Assembly: GCA_003153935.1 (NCBI GenBank)
Contig: PMCA01000017.1
Location: 33,655 to 97,654, forward strand
Length of the DNA: 64,000 bases
DNA from: Elusimicrobiota bacterium
GTDB lineage: Bacteria; CAYTYR01; UBA6262
Direction of reading: 5' to 3'
The position numbers and the translations under genes are program-made. Below are positions 1 through 8,632 of this stretch, piece after piece. The notes under the pieces were generated by a model, which made no database searches, was not told the origin of the DNA, and saw only the letters and a list, made by a program, of their open reading frames with translations. Position 1 is the first letter of the stretch. Each line of letters starts with the position of its first letter.

Positions 1-2
1 AT

Positions 3-359
3 TTTATCCTGGTCAAGCCGGTTGAAGACTTTGCCCATTATACTTCGCGCAACGCCTATAATTTCAGCGCTTTCACCAAGATACATTTACAGCTTAAGGG
101 GGCAGCCGGCGGCGAGACAGTCAAGATCGGCGTCAAGGATTTTAACGATCCGGATGATGGTTTGGAGAAGAAATACACCATTGATACCATCACCAATAAC
201 TGGCAGACCTTTGAAATACCCCTGTCGGAATTCCCTTCGGGGGACCGTTCCAACCTGAAGAAACTTTATGTGGTACTGGAGTTTGTCTGGGATTCAACCG
301 GTATGGACCCGCAGAAGAAGGAAACCATATACGTTAAGGATATCCAATACATACACTAA
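3..359 (+). CDS. C-terminal fragment of a carbohydrate-binding-type protein (5' end outside window)
   Basis: The reading frame is open from the window edge to a TAA at 357-359, giving about 118 residues of an otherwise unseen protein. The fragment alternates short beta-type segments and ends with a 'WQTFEIPLSEF' strand and a final 'IYVKDIQYIH'. This ending is common in jelly-roll carbohydrate-binding domains (CBM11-like), where the last strand closes the sandwich. The large exported protein at 987 has two similar segments, so the genes may serve the same extracellular process. The family assignment rests on pattern only. The catalytic part, if there is one, lies upstream. Confidence 0.55.
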   Translation, partial: FILVKPVEDFAHYTSRNAYNFSAFTKIHLQLKGAAGGETVKIGVKDFNDPDDGLEKKYTIDTITNNWQTFEIPLSEFPSGDRSNLKKLYVVLEFVWDSTGMDPQKKETIYVKDIQYIH

Positions 360-375
360 GGCCATAAAAAGCCGC

Positions 376-403
376 TTGACATAGGGCGTATTTGTGATAT
401 TTT
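376..403 (+). promoter_or_regulatory. Sigma-70-type promoter with extended -10
   Basis: A perfect TTGACA (376-381) is followed after 16 bases by TATTTT (398-403), preceded by TG plus one base (395-397). It lies between the stop of the preceding gene and the TPR gene at 430. Predicted transcription would start near 410, and a GGGGA-type ribosome site sits just before the ATG. The same TGnTATTTT element occurs upstream of pilM. Confidence 0.65.
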
Positions 404-429
404 TATGATAGGGGAATAGGGGAGAACGC

Positions 430-990
430 ATGCAGATCAACCGGATAAAAAATGGGGTATTGATAGGTTTATGCGTTTTGCTGTTCGCGCTTGCCTTATA
501 CGGAATTAATAAATACTGGAACTGGCATAACCAGAAAATAGAATTTGAAGCCAGCCAGGTTTTTAATTTGGCCGAACAGCTGCGCCTGGAACAGAAATGG
601 GCCGGCGCCCTTGATCAATATAAATTAATTCTAACCAAATACCCCCGTTACACCGGCAAACTGGAAGCGGAATTCAAGATCGCCAACATCTACCTGCATA
701 GTCTCTTCGATCTGCAAGAAGCCACCAAATACTATACTGAAATCATCAAGCAAAAGGACCGCTACAACGGTGAGAAAAGGGTCGCCGATACCATGATAGA
801 ACTGGCGGATATTTACCGGGCCCAGGGACAACCCAGGGAAGCCATCGGGTTTCTTGAGGAAGTCCAGGCCGAATATCCCATCCAAATAAATAAACAATAC
901 GTCTACTCGCAACTGGTCGCGCTTTACGGTCAGGTTGGGGACCAACAAAAACTGGCTGACGTGCTCCAGAAGCAACGGGGGGGACTATGA
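430..990 (+). CDS. TPR protein with N-terminal membrane anchor
   Basis: 186 residues. Residues about 10-27 form one hydrophobic segment after a short basic N-terminus, so the protein is probably anchored in the inner membrane with its body in the periplasm. The rest is helical and carries tetratricopeptide-type repeats (patterns such as 'GALDQYKLILTKYP', 'EATKYYTEII' and 'EAIGFLEEVQAEYP'). TPR domains are protein-docking scaffolds; no enzyme motif is visible. Its TGA overlaps the ATG of the large exported protein at 987 (ATGA), so the two are translationally coupled and could act together, for example in export or assembly. The partner is inferred from position only. Confidence 0.75.
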   Translation: MQINRIKNGVLIGLCVLLFALALYGINKYWNWHNQKIEFEASQVFNLAEQLRLEQKWAGALDQYKLILTKYPRYTGKLEAEFKIANIYLHSLFDLQEATKYYTEIIKQKDRYNGEKRVADTMIELADIYRAQGQPREAIGFLEEVQAEYPIQINKQYVYSQLVALYGQVGDQQKLADVLQKQRGGL

Positions 991-3900
991 AAAAAATACT
1001 ATTAACTATTATCATAATGATCTCATTGGCCGGTGTGGCGCAGGCCGCGGTGGTATTGGACAATTATGAAGGCACCATGGGCAAGTCTTACGGTGTTCCG
1101 GGTTGGGGACAGACCGGAACCACTAACGGCGTAATGCTGCAGGGAGGTACCTTCAAGGAAGGCGCGGCGGCTCTGCGAATACAATACACCTTCCCTGACG
1201 CGGCCGGCAGATGGTGCCCGGTGTTGTGCACTTGGAATGGAACTATCAGTCCAATAGACTTGAGAGGTTGCAAGGCATTGTCTATTTGGGTAAAAGGCGA
1301 CGGCACCGGCAATTCCATGCATATTGAACTGGGTGAAAGCAATGATAACGTCAACGGTATCGACGGTGAAGTATATAAGCATGACCAGTACGAGGATAAC
1401 CCGACCACTATCTCCCTGAACTATACGGGTTGGAGAAAATTCATATTGCCGTTGTCTCAAACCAGCAATAATTGGGATGACATCGGACAGTGGTACGCCG
1501 GGGCCTTCTTCGGCTCGGGTTGGGGAACAGGTAACGGCGGTTCGGGCGGCGGATTTAAGAACGGCAATCGTATCCTGGCCCCCAAAATAAGTGAATACCG
1601 CCTGATCATTCACGGCAAAACACCTGCTGCCGGAAATTTTATTTATGTGGATACATTGCAGGGCATATATAACGATGTTCCCAGCCAAACTATTATTGAG
1701 AACTTTGAACGCCAGCCGGATAGCGCGGCCAATGATCCTTACCAGTATTCCATTACCATGCGCAACGAAAACGGGGAAAGGTCTTTTAACGGCACCATGC
1801 CGGGTGGGTCGATCTTAAATCCGACGATAGTGCAGAACGGATTCGGTCCCCCTGCCGAGGGCGTAGAATACCTGGATGTCCCTTATACTTTGGCCGCGGG
1901 AGCCAATTCGCAAGCCACCTGGATCATGCTGCAAGGCGGAGGTAATGTCGGCGCGGCTACAGGCTTCCGGCTTGGACCGGACTGGCGGAGTTATGACGGG
2001 ATCAGGTTCTGGTATGGCAGCACCGGGTCCGGTGGGCCCAATCCGATCACCAATCCCAATGTGAATATTTTAAAAGTAAGAGTGGACGCGCGCGGGCAAT
2101 ATACCGGGGACGGCAACTGGTGGGGGCCTGATACGGCCAATCAATATCCTTTCGAAACATCCGTGCCTATAGAATACAACGGTAACTGGTGGAAGCAGCG
2201 CTACATACCGTTCAGCATGCTTGGCTGCTGGGCCTGCAACACCGATCCTTTTCATTACCCGACGGCCGCCGACCTGAAATCGGTAAAATTGCTGGCTTTT
2301 TCTCTCAAGAACGATGACGGAAAGTCTGCGGATACCACGGCTAGTCATTTTTATATGGACGGTATAGAATTATATAATAAAACCGCCGCTTCCGAAATCA
2401 AAGTATATGCAGGCGTCAAGGCGATGAGTGACCACATATCCAGTAGCATAATGCCGATGACTTTTGACGACAAGGTGGAGAGCCATACTTACGATAACGC
2501 CTTGGCAGCAATGACCTTCATATTGCATGGTGACCAGGCGAGGGCGCAACAGCTTTTCAGTATTTACAAAACTATACACGATGCAAACTGGGGCGCGGAG
2601 CCTGGTTTTTACTACGCTTACTTCCCTTGGGGCGCTAAGATGCAGGCGGATGCCGCCGGTGCTTTGGGACGCGGCGCCGGTCCCAACGCTTATATGCTGC
2701 TGGCTTTGCTTTATTACAAAAAGGTCTTCCCTGGCGATAATACTTATAATGCCATGATCGATGACCTGGGTATCTGGATCGCCAGCCTGCAGCAGCCGGA
2801 CGGTCATGTTAATTGGGGTTACACTTACGCCGGCGTGGTACGCGGTGAGGGCAGTACGGAAGTTAATGCCGATTGTTACGCCGCTTTATGGAACTATGGT
2901 GCCTATAAGGTCAATCCGCTTTACCAGACTAAAGCCGATGCGATCAAGACCTGGATTAATACCATGTGGATACCCGCGGAGAAGCGCTTCAAGGTCGGCG
3001 ATTCCGTGGCGGCTATAGATAAATCCCTGGACTGCTATAGTGTGCCGGTGGCGGCGTTGACCCATAGATGGAAAGCGGGTGACCCCGCTTACTGGAGCTG
3101 TTTAACTGACGCCACTAACGGCGCTGTCGTCATGTTCAAGAATACTCAGTATTGCTTATACAGCGGCCAGATGATGGACGGATTCGATTTCGGCGGCGCA
3201 TATGGCGTTAATCCTGACAAGGACGGTATCTGGTTTGAAGGCAGCGGACAGATGGTAGTCGCTTTTAATGCCAGCACCGATACAATCAATGCGCCCCTTT
3301 ATCTGGCTCAGCTGGATAAGGGCGTTACCGATATGTGCGGCCCCGGAGCCCAGGCGCTTACTTATTCCACTCCTTTCCATCCGGCGACAGGCAAGGGACC
3401 GACGGCTTATGGCGCCTGGCCGATGCCGGTAACTGATGCTCATATGGCTTCAATGTGCTGGTATATATTTGCCAAGAACGGCTTCAATCCTTTCTGGACT
3501 GACCCCTCTGTGTCTGTGGGAGTACAGAAAATGGAACACCGGACGACCGGCGGCGGGGGCTGGAATGCCCTGGCTAACGGCGGTTCTGTTTATAATGATG
3601 AATCGGTCAGGATGTACTGCCAGGTAACTAATACCGGCACTCCGGCCATCAGATTTTATTATACTATTAATGGAGCTGCGCCGGTCACTATTTTGGATAA
3701 TTCTAATACCGACGGGCCTACCGGTCCCCACCCGCAGGGAACCAGCTCTTTTGCGGACGGGATAGATAACGGGGTCGTCGGCGGTTATCGTGAATTTTAC
3801 GGCCCGACGGAGAACTTGAGCAACGATATTAATAACTGCGGCAATATAATACAATGGACCCCCGTAGCCGGCACGGATAACGGCACTACATATCCATTGA

Positions 3901-5627
3901 CAGGGAACTTGTGGAGTTATCTGGTTAATTCGGCGGGCAGTTCACCCGGCGACCGGGATCAAAATGTTGTAGTAGGCGCGGGCAACCCTACCATGCCCAA
4001 TGCCAAACCATATCCTTTGACCCGGAATACCACCGGCGAGTTCACCACGACAATAGAAGACAGCTATTCTCCATTGCGGCATACTCCTCTGCCTGTTTCC
4101 AGATTATTGCCGGCTGCGACGCAACTGATGATAAACCCTCCGACCACCGGTTTTTATTACTTCATGCCGGGTGGCGTTATTGGCGCAGACTATTGTGCTT
4201 TAGACGCATCCCATTTCACCGTGAATATCTCCGATGGATACAACGATATTTTCTATGGCGAATATCCGTTGATGTACGTGCGCACTTCTTACAGGGATGT
4301 CCTGGACTGCAATAATACTACCACCAACAGCACCATTCAATTCGGTTACGATGCCCCGGGCCATGTCGGTCCGCCTGTAGGGAATTTTCAGGCGGGTAAA
4401 CTGAATTTCTATGACCATGACCCGGGCGGGAATCTTATCACCTGGATTGAAACGGCAGCTCCGAATGTAGCCGGTTACACCGAAGCGCAAAAACGCAGGA
4501 ACGCGGTCTCGATGCGCTACGATTTCCTGATGCCCGATACCAGCGCTTATATGCAAATGGCCGGATTGCCTGAAGAGGCCACGGCTTATTACGCGTTTAT
4601 TTTACGGGATGAGAACGATGTTGGTACTAGTTGGCGTAAACAATTAAATGCCAATGGCGTTTATCAGTGGAACGAGGCCGGACAGCCGTATTTCTCCTAC
4701 AGCATGCTCCAGGATGACCGTACTCGTCCCTATGTACAGTATACTTCGACACCCACAGCGGATGCTTCCGCCCTGAGACCGCTGAATCCGCGTGATTCGG
4801 GCAACGGTTCCTGGGTCAATCAATATGTGGTGCGGGCTGAATTGTGGGACCTGAACGACGGCAAATATTCCTTCAGCCCGCTGACATTCTGCAATGTCAT
4901 TTCAGGCCGCGGGGACAGCAGCGGCATCTATCACAACGGTAACGCCAGCGCGACCGGTGCGGCCAATAATCCGGTGCATGACACCCGGGTTTATTACCGG
5001 ATAAGCGGCTCTGATCCAACTACCCTGGGTGGGTATACTGGTCCTCTTACTTCGGGAGGCGACAAATATTTGACCGCGAATGCGGCTAATGGTTACTATT
5101 ATATCCCGGATAACGCGCCGGAAGGCAACGCCTATGATTTGAATGACGCCAACAACGACGGCCTGGGATATGCGCAGATGATCGGTTCTTCCGGAGGTGG
5201 CACCTGGTCAGGATTGATACCCTTAAGGCAGACGCAGGTCGGGCAGTATTTGTATTACCGCATTTTCGCCTGCAATAACGACGCGGACCCGCAAGGGTAC
5301 CGGGATCCGTCGGATAACCATATCACCACTGGCTCACCGCCGGTGGAAACTATCGGCGCGAACGATACCGCCCGTCTCCATAACGATCACGGCGCGACCA
5401 GCATTTCCTTCGCCGATCCTTACCTTACGGCCAATTGCGATACGGACCGGGACCATGGTTGGGTTATGCAGACCCGTTACGGCGGGCAGATAACCGGTCC
5501 GCGACTGGTGGAGATCCGGGCCAGCGTGACGGTCGGCGGCATAACCAAGGACGTCGTCACTTATGTCAATGCCGAGGGCGGCGTGATCGGCAACGTTATC
5601 TCGACGGAAATGGGCAAGACGCCGTAA
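987..5627 (+). CDS. Large exported protein with carbohydrate-binding-like domains and an alpha/alpha-toroid-like region
   Basis: 1546 residues. The N-terminus is a classical signal peptide (KK, hydrophobic core, predicted cut after Ala20 in 'GVAQA'). Residues about 22-235 and 236-470 look like two jelly-roll carbohydrate-binding modules: each opens with a 'DNYEG' or 'ENFER' type start, and they close with 'FIYVDTLQGIY' and 'HFYMDGIELY'. Residues about 471-830 are helical and rich in Trp, Tyr and Gly ('YDNALAAMTFIL', 'QQPDGHVNWGYTYAG', 'WNYGAYK'), resembling alpha/alpha-toroid glycosidases or lyases. The remaining 700 residues are rich in Asn, Gly, Thr and Tyr and probably form beta domains. 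No LPxTG, dockerin or autotransporter end is visible. I do not recognise the family; a polysaccharide-active role is inferred. The start overlaps the preceding stop and follows a G7 tract. Confidence 0.7.
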   Translation: MKKILLTIIIMISLAGVAQAAVVLDNYEGTMGKSYGVPGWGQTGTTNGVMLQGGTFKEGAAALRIQYTFPDAAGRWCPVLCTWNGTISPIDLRGCKALSIWVKGDGTGNSMHIELGESNDNVNGIDGEVYKHDQYEDNPTTISLNYTGWRKFILPLSQTSNNWDDIGQWYAGAFFGSGWGTGNGGSGGGFKNGNRILAPKISEYRLIIHGKTPAAGNFIYVDTLQGIYNDVPSQTIIENFERQPDSAANDPYQYSITMRNENGERSFNGTMPGGSILNPTIVQNGFGPPAEGVEYLDVPYTLAAGANSQATWIMLQGGGNVGAATGFRLGPDWRSYDGIRFWYGSTGSGGPNPITNPNVNILKVRVDARGQYTGDGNWWGPDTANQYPFETSVPIEYNGNWWKQRYIPFSMLGCWACNTDPFHYPTAADLKSVKLLAFSLKNDDGKSADTTASHFYMDGIELYNKTAASEIKVYAGVKAMSDHISSSIMPMTFDDKVESHTYDNALAAMTFILHGDQARAQQLFSIYKTIHDANWGAEPGFYYAYFPWGAKMQADAAGALGRGAGPNAYMLLALLYYKKVFPGDNTYNAMIDDLGIWIASLQQPDGHVNWGYTYAGVVRGEGSTEVNADCYAALWNYGAYKVNPLYQTKADAIKTWINTMWIPAEKRFKVGDSVAAIDKSLDCYSVPVAALTHRWKAGDPAYWSCLTDATNGAVVMFKNTQYCLYSGQMMDGFDFGGAYGVNPDKDGIWFEGSGQMVVAFNASTDTINAPLYLAQLDKGVTDMCGPGAQALTYSTPFHPATGKGPTAYGAWPMPVTDAHMASMCWYIFAKNGFNPFWTDPSVSVGVQKMEHRTTGGGGWNALANGGSVYNDESVRMYCQVTNTGTPAIRFYYTINGAAPVTILDNSNTDGPTGPHPQGTSSFADGIDNGVVGGYREFYGPTENLSNDINNCGNIIQWTPVAGTDNGTTYPLTGNLWSYLVNSAGSSPGDRDQNVVVGAGNPTMPNAKPYPLTRNTTGEFTTTIEDSYSPLRHTPLPVSRLLPAATQLMINPPTTGFYYFMPGGVIGADYCALDASHFTVNISDGYNDIFYGEYPLMYVRTSYRDVLDCNNTTTNSTIQFGYDAPGHVGPPVGNFQAGKLNFYDHDPGGNLITWIETAAPNVAGYTEAQKRRNAVSMRYDFLMPDTSAYMQMAGLPEEATAYYAFILRDENDVGTSWRKQLNANGVYQWNEAGQPYFSYSMLQDDRTRPYVQYTSTPTADASALRPLNPRDSGNGSWVNQYVVRAELWDLNDGKYSFSPLTFCNVISGRGDSSGIYHNGNASATGAANNPVHDTRVYYRISGSDPTTLGGYTGPLTSGGDKYLTANAANGYYYIPDNAPEGNAYDLNDANNDGLGYAQMIGSSGGGTWSGLIPLRQTQVGQYLYYRIFACNNDADPQGYRDPSDNHITTGSPPVETIGANDTARLHNDHGATSISFADPYLTANCDTDRDHGWVMQTRYGGQITGPRLVEIRASVTVGGITKDVVTYVNAEGGVIGNVISTEMGKTP

Positions 5628-5655
5628 AGAAATAGCGGAATATTAAATATATTTC

Positions 5656-5685
5656 TTGACAATAAACGAGCAATTATGTTATTTT
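5656..5685 (+). promoter_or_regulatory. Promoter of the pilMNOPQ operon
   Basis: TTGACA (5656-5661) and TATTTT (5680-5685) are 18 bases apart, with an extended -10 TG plus one base at 5677-5679. The element lies in the 98-base gap before pilM, followed by a purine-rich leader with two possible ribosome sites (AAAGGTGG and GGGGAGAAA). It repeats the TTGACA/TGnTATTTT layout seen at 376-403. Confidence 0.7.
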
Positions 5686-5725
5686 AAAAAAAAAGAAAGG
5701 TGGTTGAAAAGGGGAGAAAACAAAT

Positions 5726-6814
5726 ATGAAAAATTTGAAACCGAGCATCGATGCTGTTGGAATAGATATTGGTACTCATTCAATCAAGGTTGCCTATCTT
5801 AAAGGTGACAGCCTCACGAAGCTAGCCATAGCAGAAATAAGCCCGGACACCCCGCTTTCCAGCATTCCCGCCGAAGAAAGAGACAAGTTATTAGCCAACG
5901 TTCTCAAGAAAGCAATAGATGACAGCCAAATAGGCACCAAGAAAGCCGTTGTTTCCATCAGCGGTGACGCGGTCATAGTGCGTTATATCATTTTGCCGAA
6001 AATGACCCAGAAGGAACTCGAAGCCACCATCAAGTTCGAGGCCGAACCCTACATCTCTTTCCCGATCGACCAGGCCATACTGGATTTCCAGATCCTGGGC
6101 GATAACGACGAGGAAGACACCAAGAGGATGGATGTTCTGCTGGTCGCCGGTAAAAAGGACCTGATCGACCGGCAGGTGAACATTCTGCGGAGCGTTAACC
6201 TGCGGCCGGTCCTGATCGACGTTGACGCGTTCGCCCTGGAAAATGTTTACGACTATAACATGGGCGAGCAGGAAAAGAACACCGGCAGCGTGGTGCTGCT
6301 GAACATCGGCGCCACCTTCACCAACATTAATATTATAGAGAACGGAGTTTCCCGTTTTACCCGCGACGTGTCTATTGCGGGTAATAATTTTAGCAAGGCC
6401 CTGCAACGGGACCTGCGTCTCGACTATCGCAAGGCGGAGGACGTGAAGAAAGCCAAAGGCATTCTCCTGACCGAAGAAGAGGAGAACGCGTTCGGGGATA
6501 AGGAAGCCATCCAGATCTCGGATGTGCTGAAACCCGTGTTCCATGAGCTGTTTGGCGAGATCCGGCGGTCCCTGGATTATTACCAGGCCCAATCCAGCGA
6601 GCGCTCGCTCAAGAAGATCATCCTGAGCGGCGGTTCTTCCAAGATCAGGAACATCGAGAAGCTGATCGCCCAGGAAACGAAATTACAGGTTGAGAAGAGC
6701 AATCCCTTTGCCAGCGTTAAATTAAATCTTAAATCTCCTGCGCCAGAGGAGCTGCCGGAAATGCAGCCGCTCTTCCCCGTTGCTATGGGGTTGGCTCTGC
6801 GCGTAAGAAGTTAA
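5726..6814 (+). CDS. pilM: Type IV pilus assembly protein PilM
   Basis: 362 residues, the usual PilM length. PilM is an actin-like ATPase-fold protein on the cytoplasmic face that binds the short N-terminal tail of PilN and joins the inner-membrane alignment complex to the pilus motor. Visible features are the first phosphate loop 'VGIDIGTHSIKVAYLKG' near residue 12, 'VVLLNIGATFTNINI' as the second phosphate motif and 'IILSGGSSKIRNIEKLI' near the C-terminus as the adenosine motif. It opens a pilM-N-O-P-Q operon in the canonical order, with 24 bases to pilN. FtsA shares the fold, but the neighbours and the lack of an FtsA-type C-terminal amphipathic helix favour PilM. Confidence 0.95.
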   Translation: MKNLKPSIDAVGIDIGTHSIKVAYLKGDSLTKLAIAEISPDTPLSSIPAEERDKLLANVLKKAIDDSQIGTKKAVVSISGDAVIVRYIILPKMTQKELEATIKFEAEPYISFPIDQAILDFQILGDNDEEDTKRMDVLLVAGKKDLIDRQVNILRSVNLRPVLIDVDAFALENVYDYNMGEQEKNTGSVVLLNIGATFTNINIIENGVSRFTRDVSIAGNNFSKALQRDLRLDYRKAEDVKKAKGILLTEEEENAFGDKEAIQISDVLKPVFHELFGEIRRSLDYYQAQSSERSLKKIILSGGSSKIRNIEKLIAQETKLQVEKSNPFASVKLNLKSPAPEELPEMQPLFPVAMGLALRVRS

Positions 6815-6838
6815 AACAAAGAAGGTGAGAAGCCATCT

Positions 6839-7396
6839 ATGATTAAAATAAACTTATTGCCGCGAGATCTAAAAAAGGAAGAAGGCGCCAGGTACCAGAT
6901 ACAGTTCTCTATTGCGGGTATAATTATTCTCATCATCCTGTTGCTGGTGCTGTACGTAAGTAAGATGCTGACCTTTGTGAACCTGAATAAGCAGATGGTG
7001 CAAAAGAACTCGGATTTGGAAAAGGTTAGCGCGCTGGTGGCGGTAGTGGACCAGGAGAAACAGCAGAAAGCCATCCTGGACCGCAAATGGGGCATTATCG
7101 AGAGATTGTTGCAGGGACGGTTCAAATGGGCCATGCTGATGGACGAGTTGAGCTCGTGTCTCCCTAAATCCATCTGGCTGACCGGTTTAAACAGCACCAG
7201 GACGGAAGGCGGGAATGTGCTTTCTATTAACGGTATAGCCTTTGATAATTTCGCCATTGCCGATTTTGTCACTACTCTGGAAGATAACCAGTATTTTGAT
7301 AATGTGGAGCTTATTGCCATAACTGAAGGCGGAACTACCGGGAAAGGCAACCGGTCGACGCTTACCTTCAGTATTACTTTATCCAGCAAGTTATAA
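6839..7396 (+). CDS. pilN: Type IV pilus inner-membrane protein PilN
   Basis: 185 residues. It begins with the PilN signature 'MIKINLLPRDLKKEE', the cytoplasmic tail that docks in PilM. One transmembrane helix follows (about residues 22-42) and then a periplasmic coiled coil and ferredoxin-like domain that dimerises with PilO. 'SIWLTGLNSTRTEGGNVLSI' matches the beta-strand region of the family. A ribosome site (GAAGGTGAGAAG) precedes the ATG. Its position between pilM and pilO supports the call. Confidence 0.93.
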   Translation: MIKINLLPRDLKKEEGARYQIQFSIAGIIILIILLLVLYVSKMLTFVNLNKQMVQKNSDLEKVSALVAVVDQEKQQKAILDRKWGIIERLLQGRFKWAMLMDELSSCLPKSIWLTGLNSTRTEGGNVLSINGIAFDNFAIADFVTTLEDNQYFDNVELIAITEGGTTGKGNRSTLTFSITLSSKL

Positions 7397-7429
7397 AAGG
7401 GAATTGTCGGTCAAAGGAGGTCGGATAGC

Positions 7430-8002
7430 GTGGCTAAAACAGGAGATAAACAAAAATCACAAAACCAGGCAGTGATCGTAGCCGTAATAATGGGCGTACT
7501 TATTATCGTCTTATTCTGGAATCTCGCCTACAGCCCTCTGACGGAGCGCATCGCCAAATTGAATACGGACATCGCCGCGGTGCAGGTCAAATTGGATGAG
7601 GCCAACGGTATCGCCGGGCAGCAAACCCAGGTGGAAAGAGAATTGGCCACGGTACAACGGAACCTGACGATGATGAGCGAAATGCTGCCGCAAAAGAAAG
7701 ATATACCAAAGATGCTTAAGCTCATTACCCAGAGAGGTAATGAGAACAGCATAAAATTCAATAATTTCCGTCCCACCGCACTTATCCCGCGCGAATTCTA
7801 TAATGAAGTCCCTATCGAAATGAGCGTCAAGGCTAATTTTAATAATCTGGGGCAGTTCTTTACCAAGCTCGGCAACCTGAACCGTATCGTAAATATAGAG
7901 AATGTCCAGATCTCTCCGGGCACCGCGGATAACGCCCGGGAAAGCATCAGCGCCAGTTTCGTCATTAAGACATTTACTTACGCAGAAGGTGGTGGAATCT
8001 AG
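7430..8002 (+). CDS. pilO: Type IV pilus inner-membrane protein PilO
   Basis: 190 residues from a GTG start preceded by a strong AAAGGAGG ribosome site at about 7414-7421. A short basic tail, one transmembrane helix (about residues 13-33), a coiled-coil stretch rich in Gln and Glu (35-85) and a C-terminal ferredoxin-like domain ('FYNEVPIEMSVKANFNNLGQFFTKLGNL') are the PilO architecture. PilO pairs with PilN and contacts PilP in the periplasm. Its TAG stop shares bases with the GTG start of the next gene (TAGTG), so translation is coupled. Confidence 0.92.
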   Translation: MAKTGDKQKSQNQAVIVAVIMGVLIIVLFWNLAYSPLTERIAKLNTDIAAVQVKLDEANGIAGQQTQVERELATVQRNLTMMSEMLPQKKDIPKMLKLITQRGNENSIKFNNFRPTALIPREFYNEVPIEMSVKANFNNLGQFFTKLGNLNRIVNIENVQISPGTADNARESISASFVIKTFTYAEGGGI

Positions 8003-8628
8003 TGAAAAAGAAAAAAAATATTTTCATCTGGTTTTTATGGCTGCTAATAATTGCCATGATTTTCAGCTTGACCGCCTGCACCAGCCAACCCAAAGCGCCA
8101 AAAGTAAGGGGACACAAAACAGCCGCGGACAGCGGTTCATCTATGGAAGGTATGACACCGCCACCGGCGCCAGCGCCAGCACCGGCCCCGGCCCCGGCTC
8201 CTGCTCCAGCGGCGACTGCTGCAGTTACCCCGGCAACGGCAGCCGGAGCAACTTCAGTCCCGGCGCAGCAGGATATCGTCGGCTATGTTTATAAAAGCGG
8301 CGGCCTGAGGGATCCTTTTGTCCCATTGTTGGGTCAGATCGAGGCGGGCAGTGGCACCACCGGCACAGCTGCCTCGGGAAGCGGCAAAGCGGCAGAAGTG
8401 AACATCACCCTGTTGACGCTAAAGGGCTATGTTTTCAGCCAGCAGCGTAAACATGCTTTGTTCAAGTCTGTTGACGGCAGCACTTATGTCCTGGACAAGG
8501 GGAAACTCCTGGATGACCGCGGACGGATAGTTCCGGGAGTAGCCGGAATCGTTAAAGCCGATAAAGTTATTTTGATCACCAAGAAAAACGTAATGAAAGA
8601 GTTTAAATTAAGAGAGGAGAGTGAATAG
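8002..8628 (+). CDS. pilP: PilP-type pilus assembly lipoprotein
   Basis: 208 residues from a GTG start overlapping the pilO stop. A basic N-terminus and hydrophobic stretch end in a lipobox 'SLTAC' with Cys26 as the lipidated residue. Next comes a low-complexity Pro-Ala linker (about residues 52-75). The C-terminal region opens with 'GGLRDPFVPLLG', the R-D-P-F signature of PilP proteins, followed by beta strands ('NITLLTLKGYVFSQQRKHALFKSV'). PilP spans the periplasm between the PilN/PilO complex and the N domains of PilQ. The Pro-Ala linker is longer than in well-studied PilP proteins and matches a similar one in PilQ. Confidence 0.85.
   Translation: MKKKKNIFIWFLWLLIIAMIFSLTACTSQPKAPKVRGHKTAADSGSSMEGMTPPPAPAPAPAPAPAPAPAATAAVTPATAAGATSVPAQQDIVGYVYKSGGLRDPFVPLLGQIEAGSGTTGTAASGSGKAAEVNITLLTLKGYVFSQQRKHALFKSVDGSTYVLDKGKLLDDRGRIVPGVAGIVKADKVILITKKNVMKEFKLREESE
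8155..8215 (+). repeat. Pro-Ala codon repeat in pilP
   Basis: About 60 bases of alternating CCN/GCN codons encode eight consecutive Pro-Ala pairs. The third bases vary (CCGGCG, CCAGCG, CCAGCA, CCGGCC), which suggests selection on the protein rather than recent DNA duplication. It forms the flexible linker between the lipid anchor and the PilP domain. Confidence 0.8.
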
Positions 8629-8632
8629 TCTA

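Noticed and set aside
5891-6592. A 233-residue open frame on the minus strand across pilM
   Set aside because: It is fully nested in a clear pilM gene, has no ribosome site or family motif, and reflects codon composition of the real gene.
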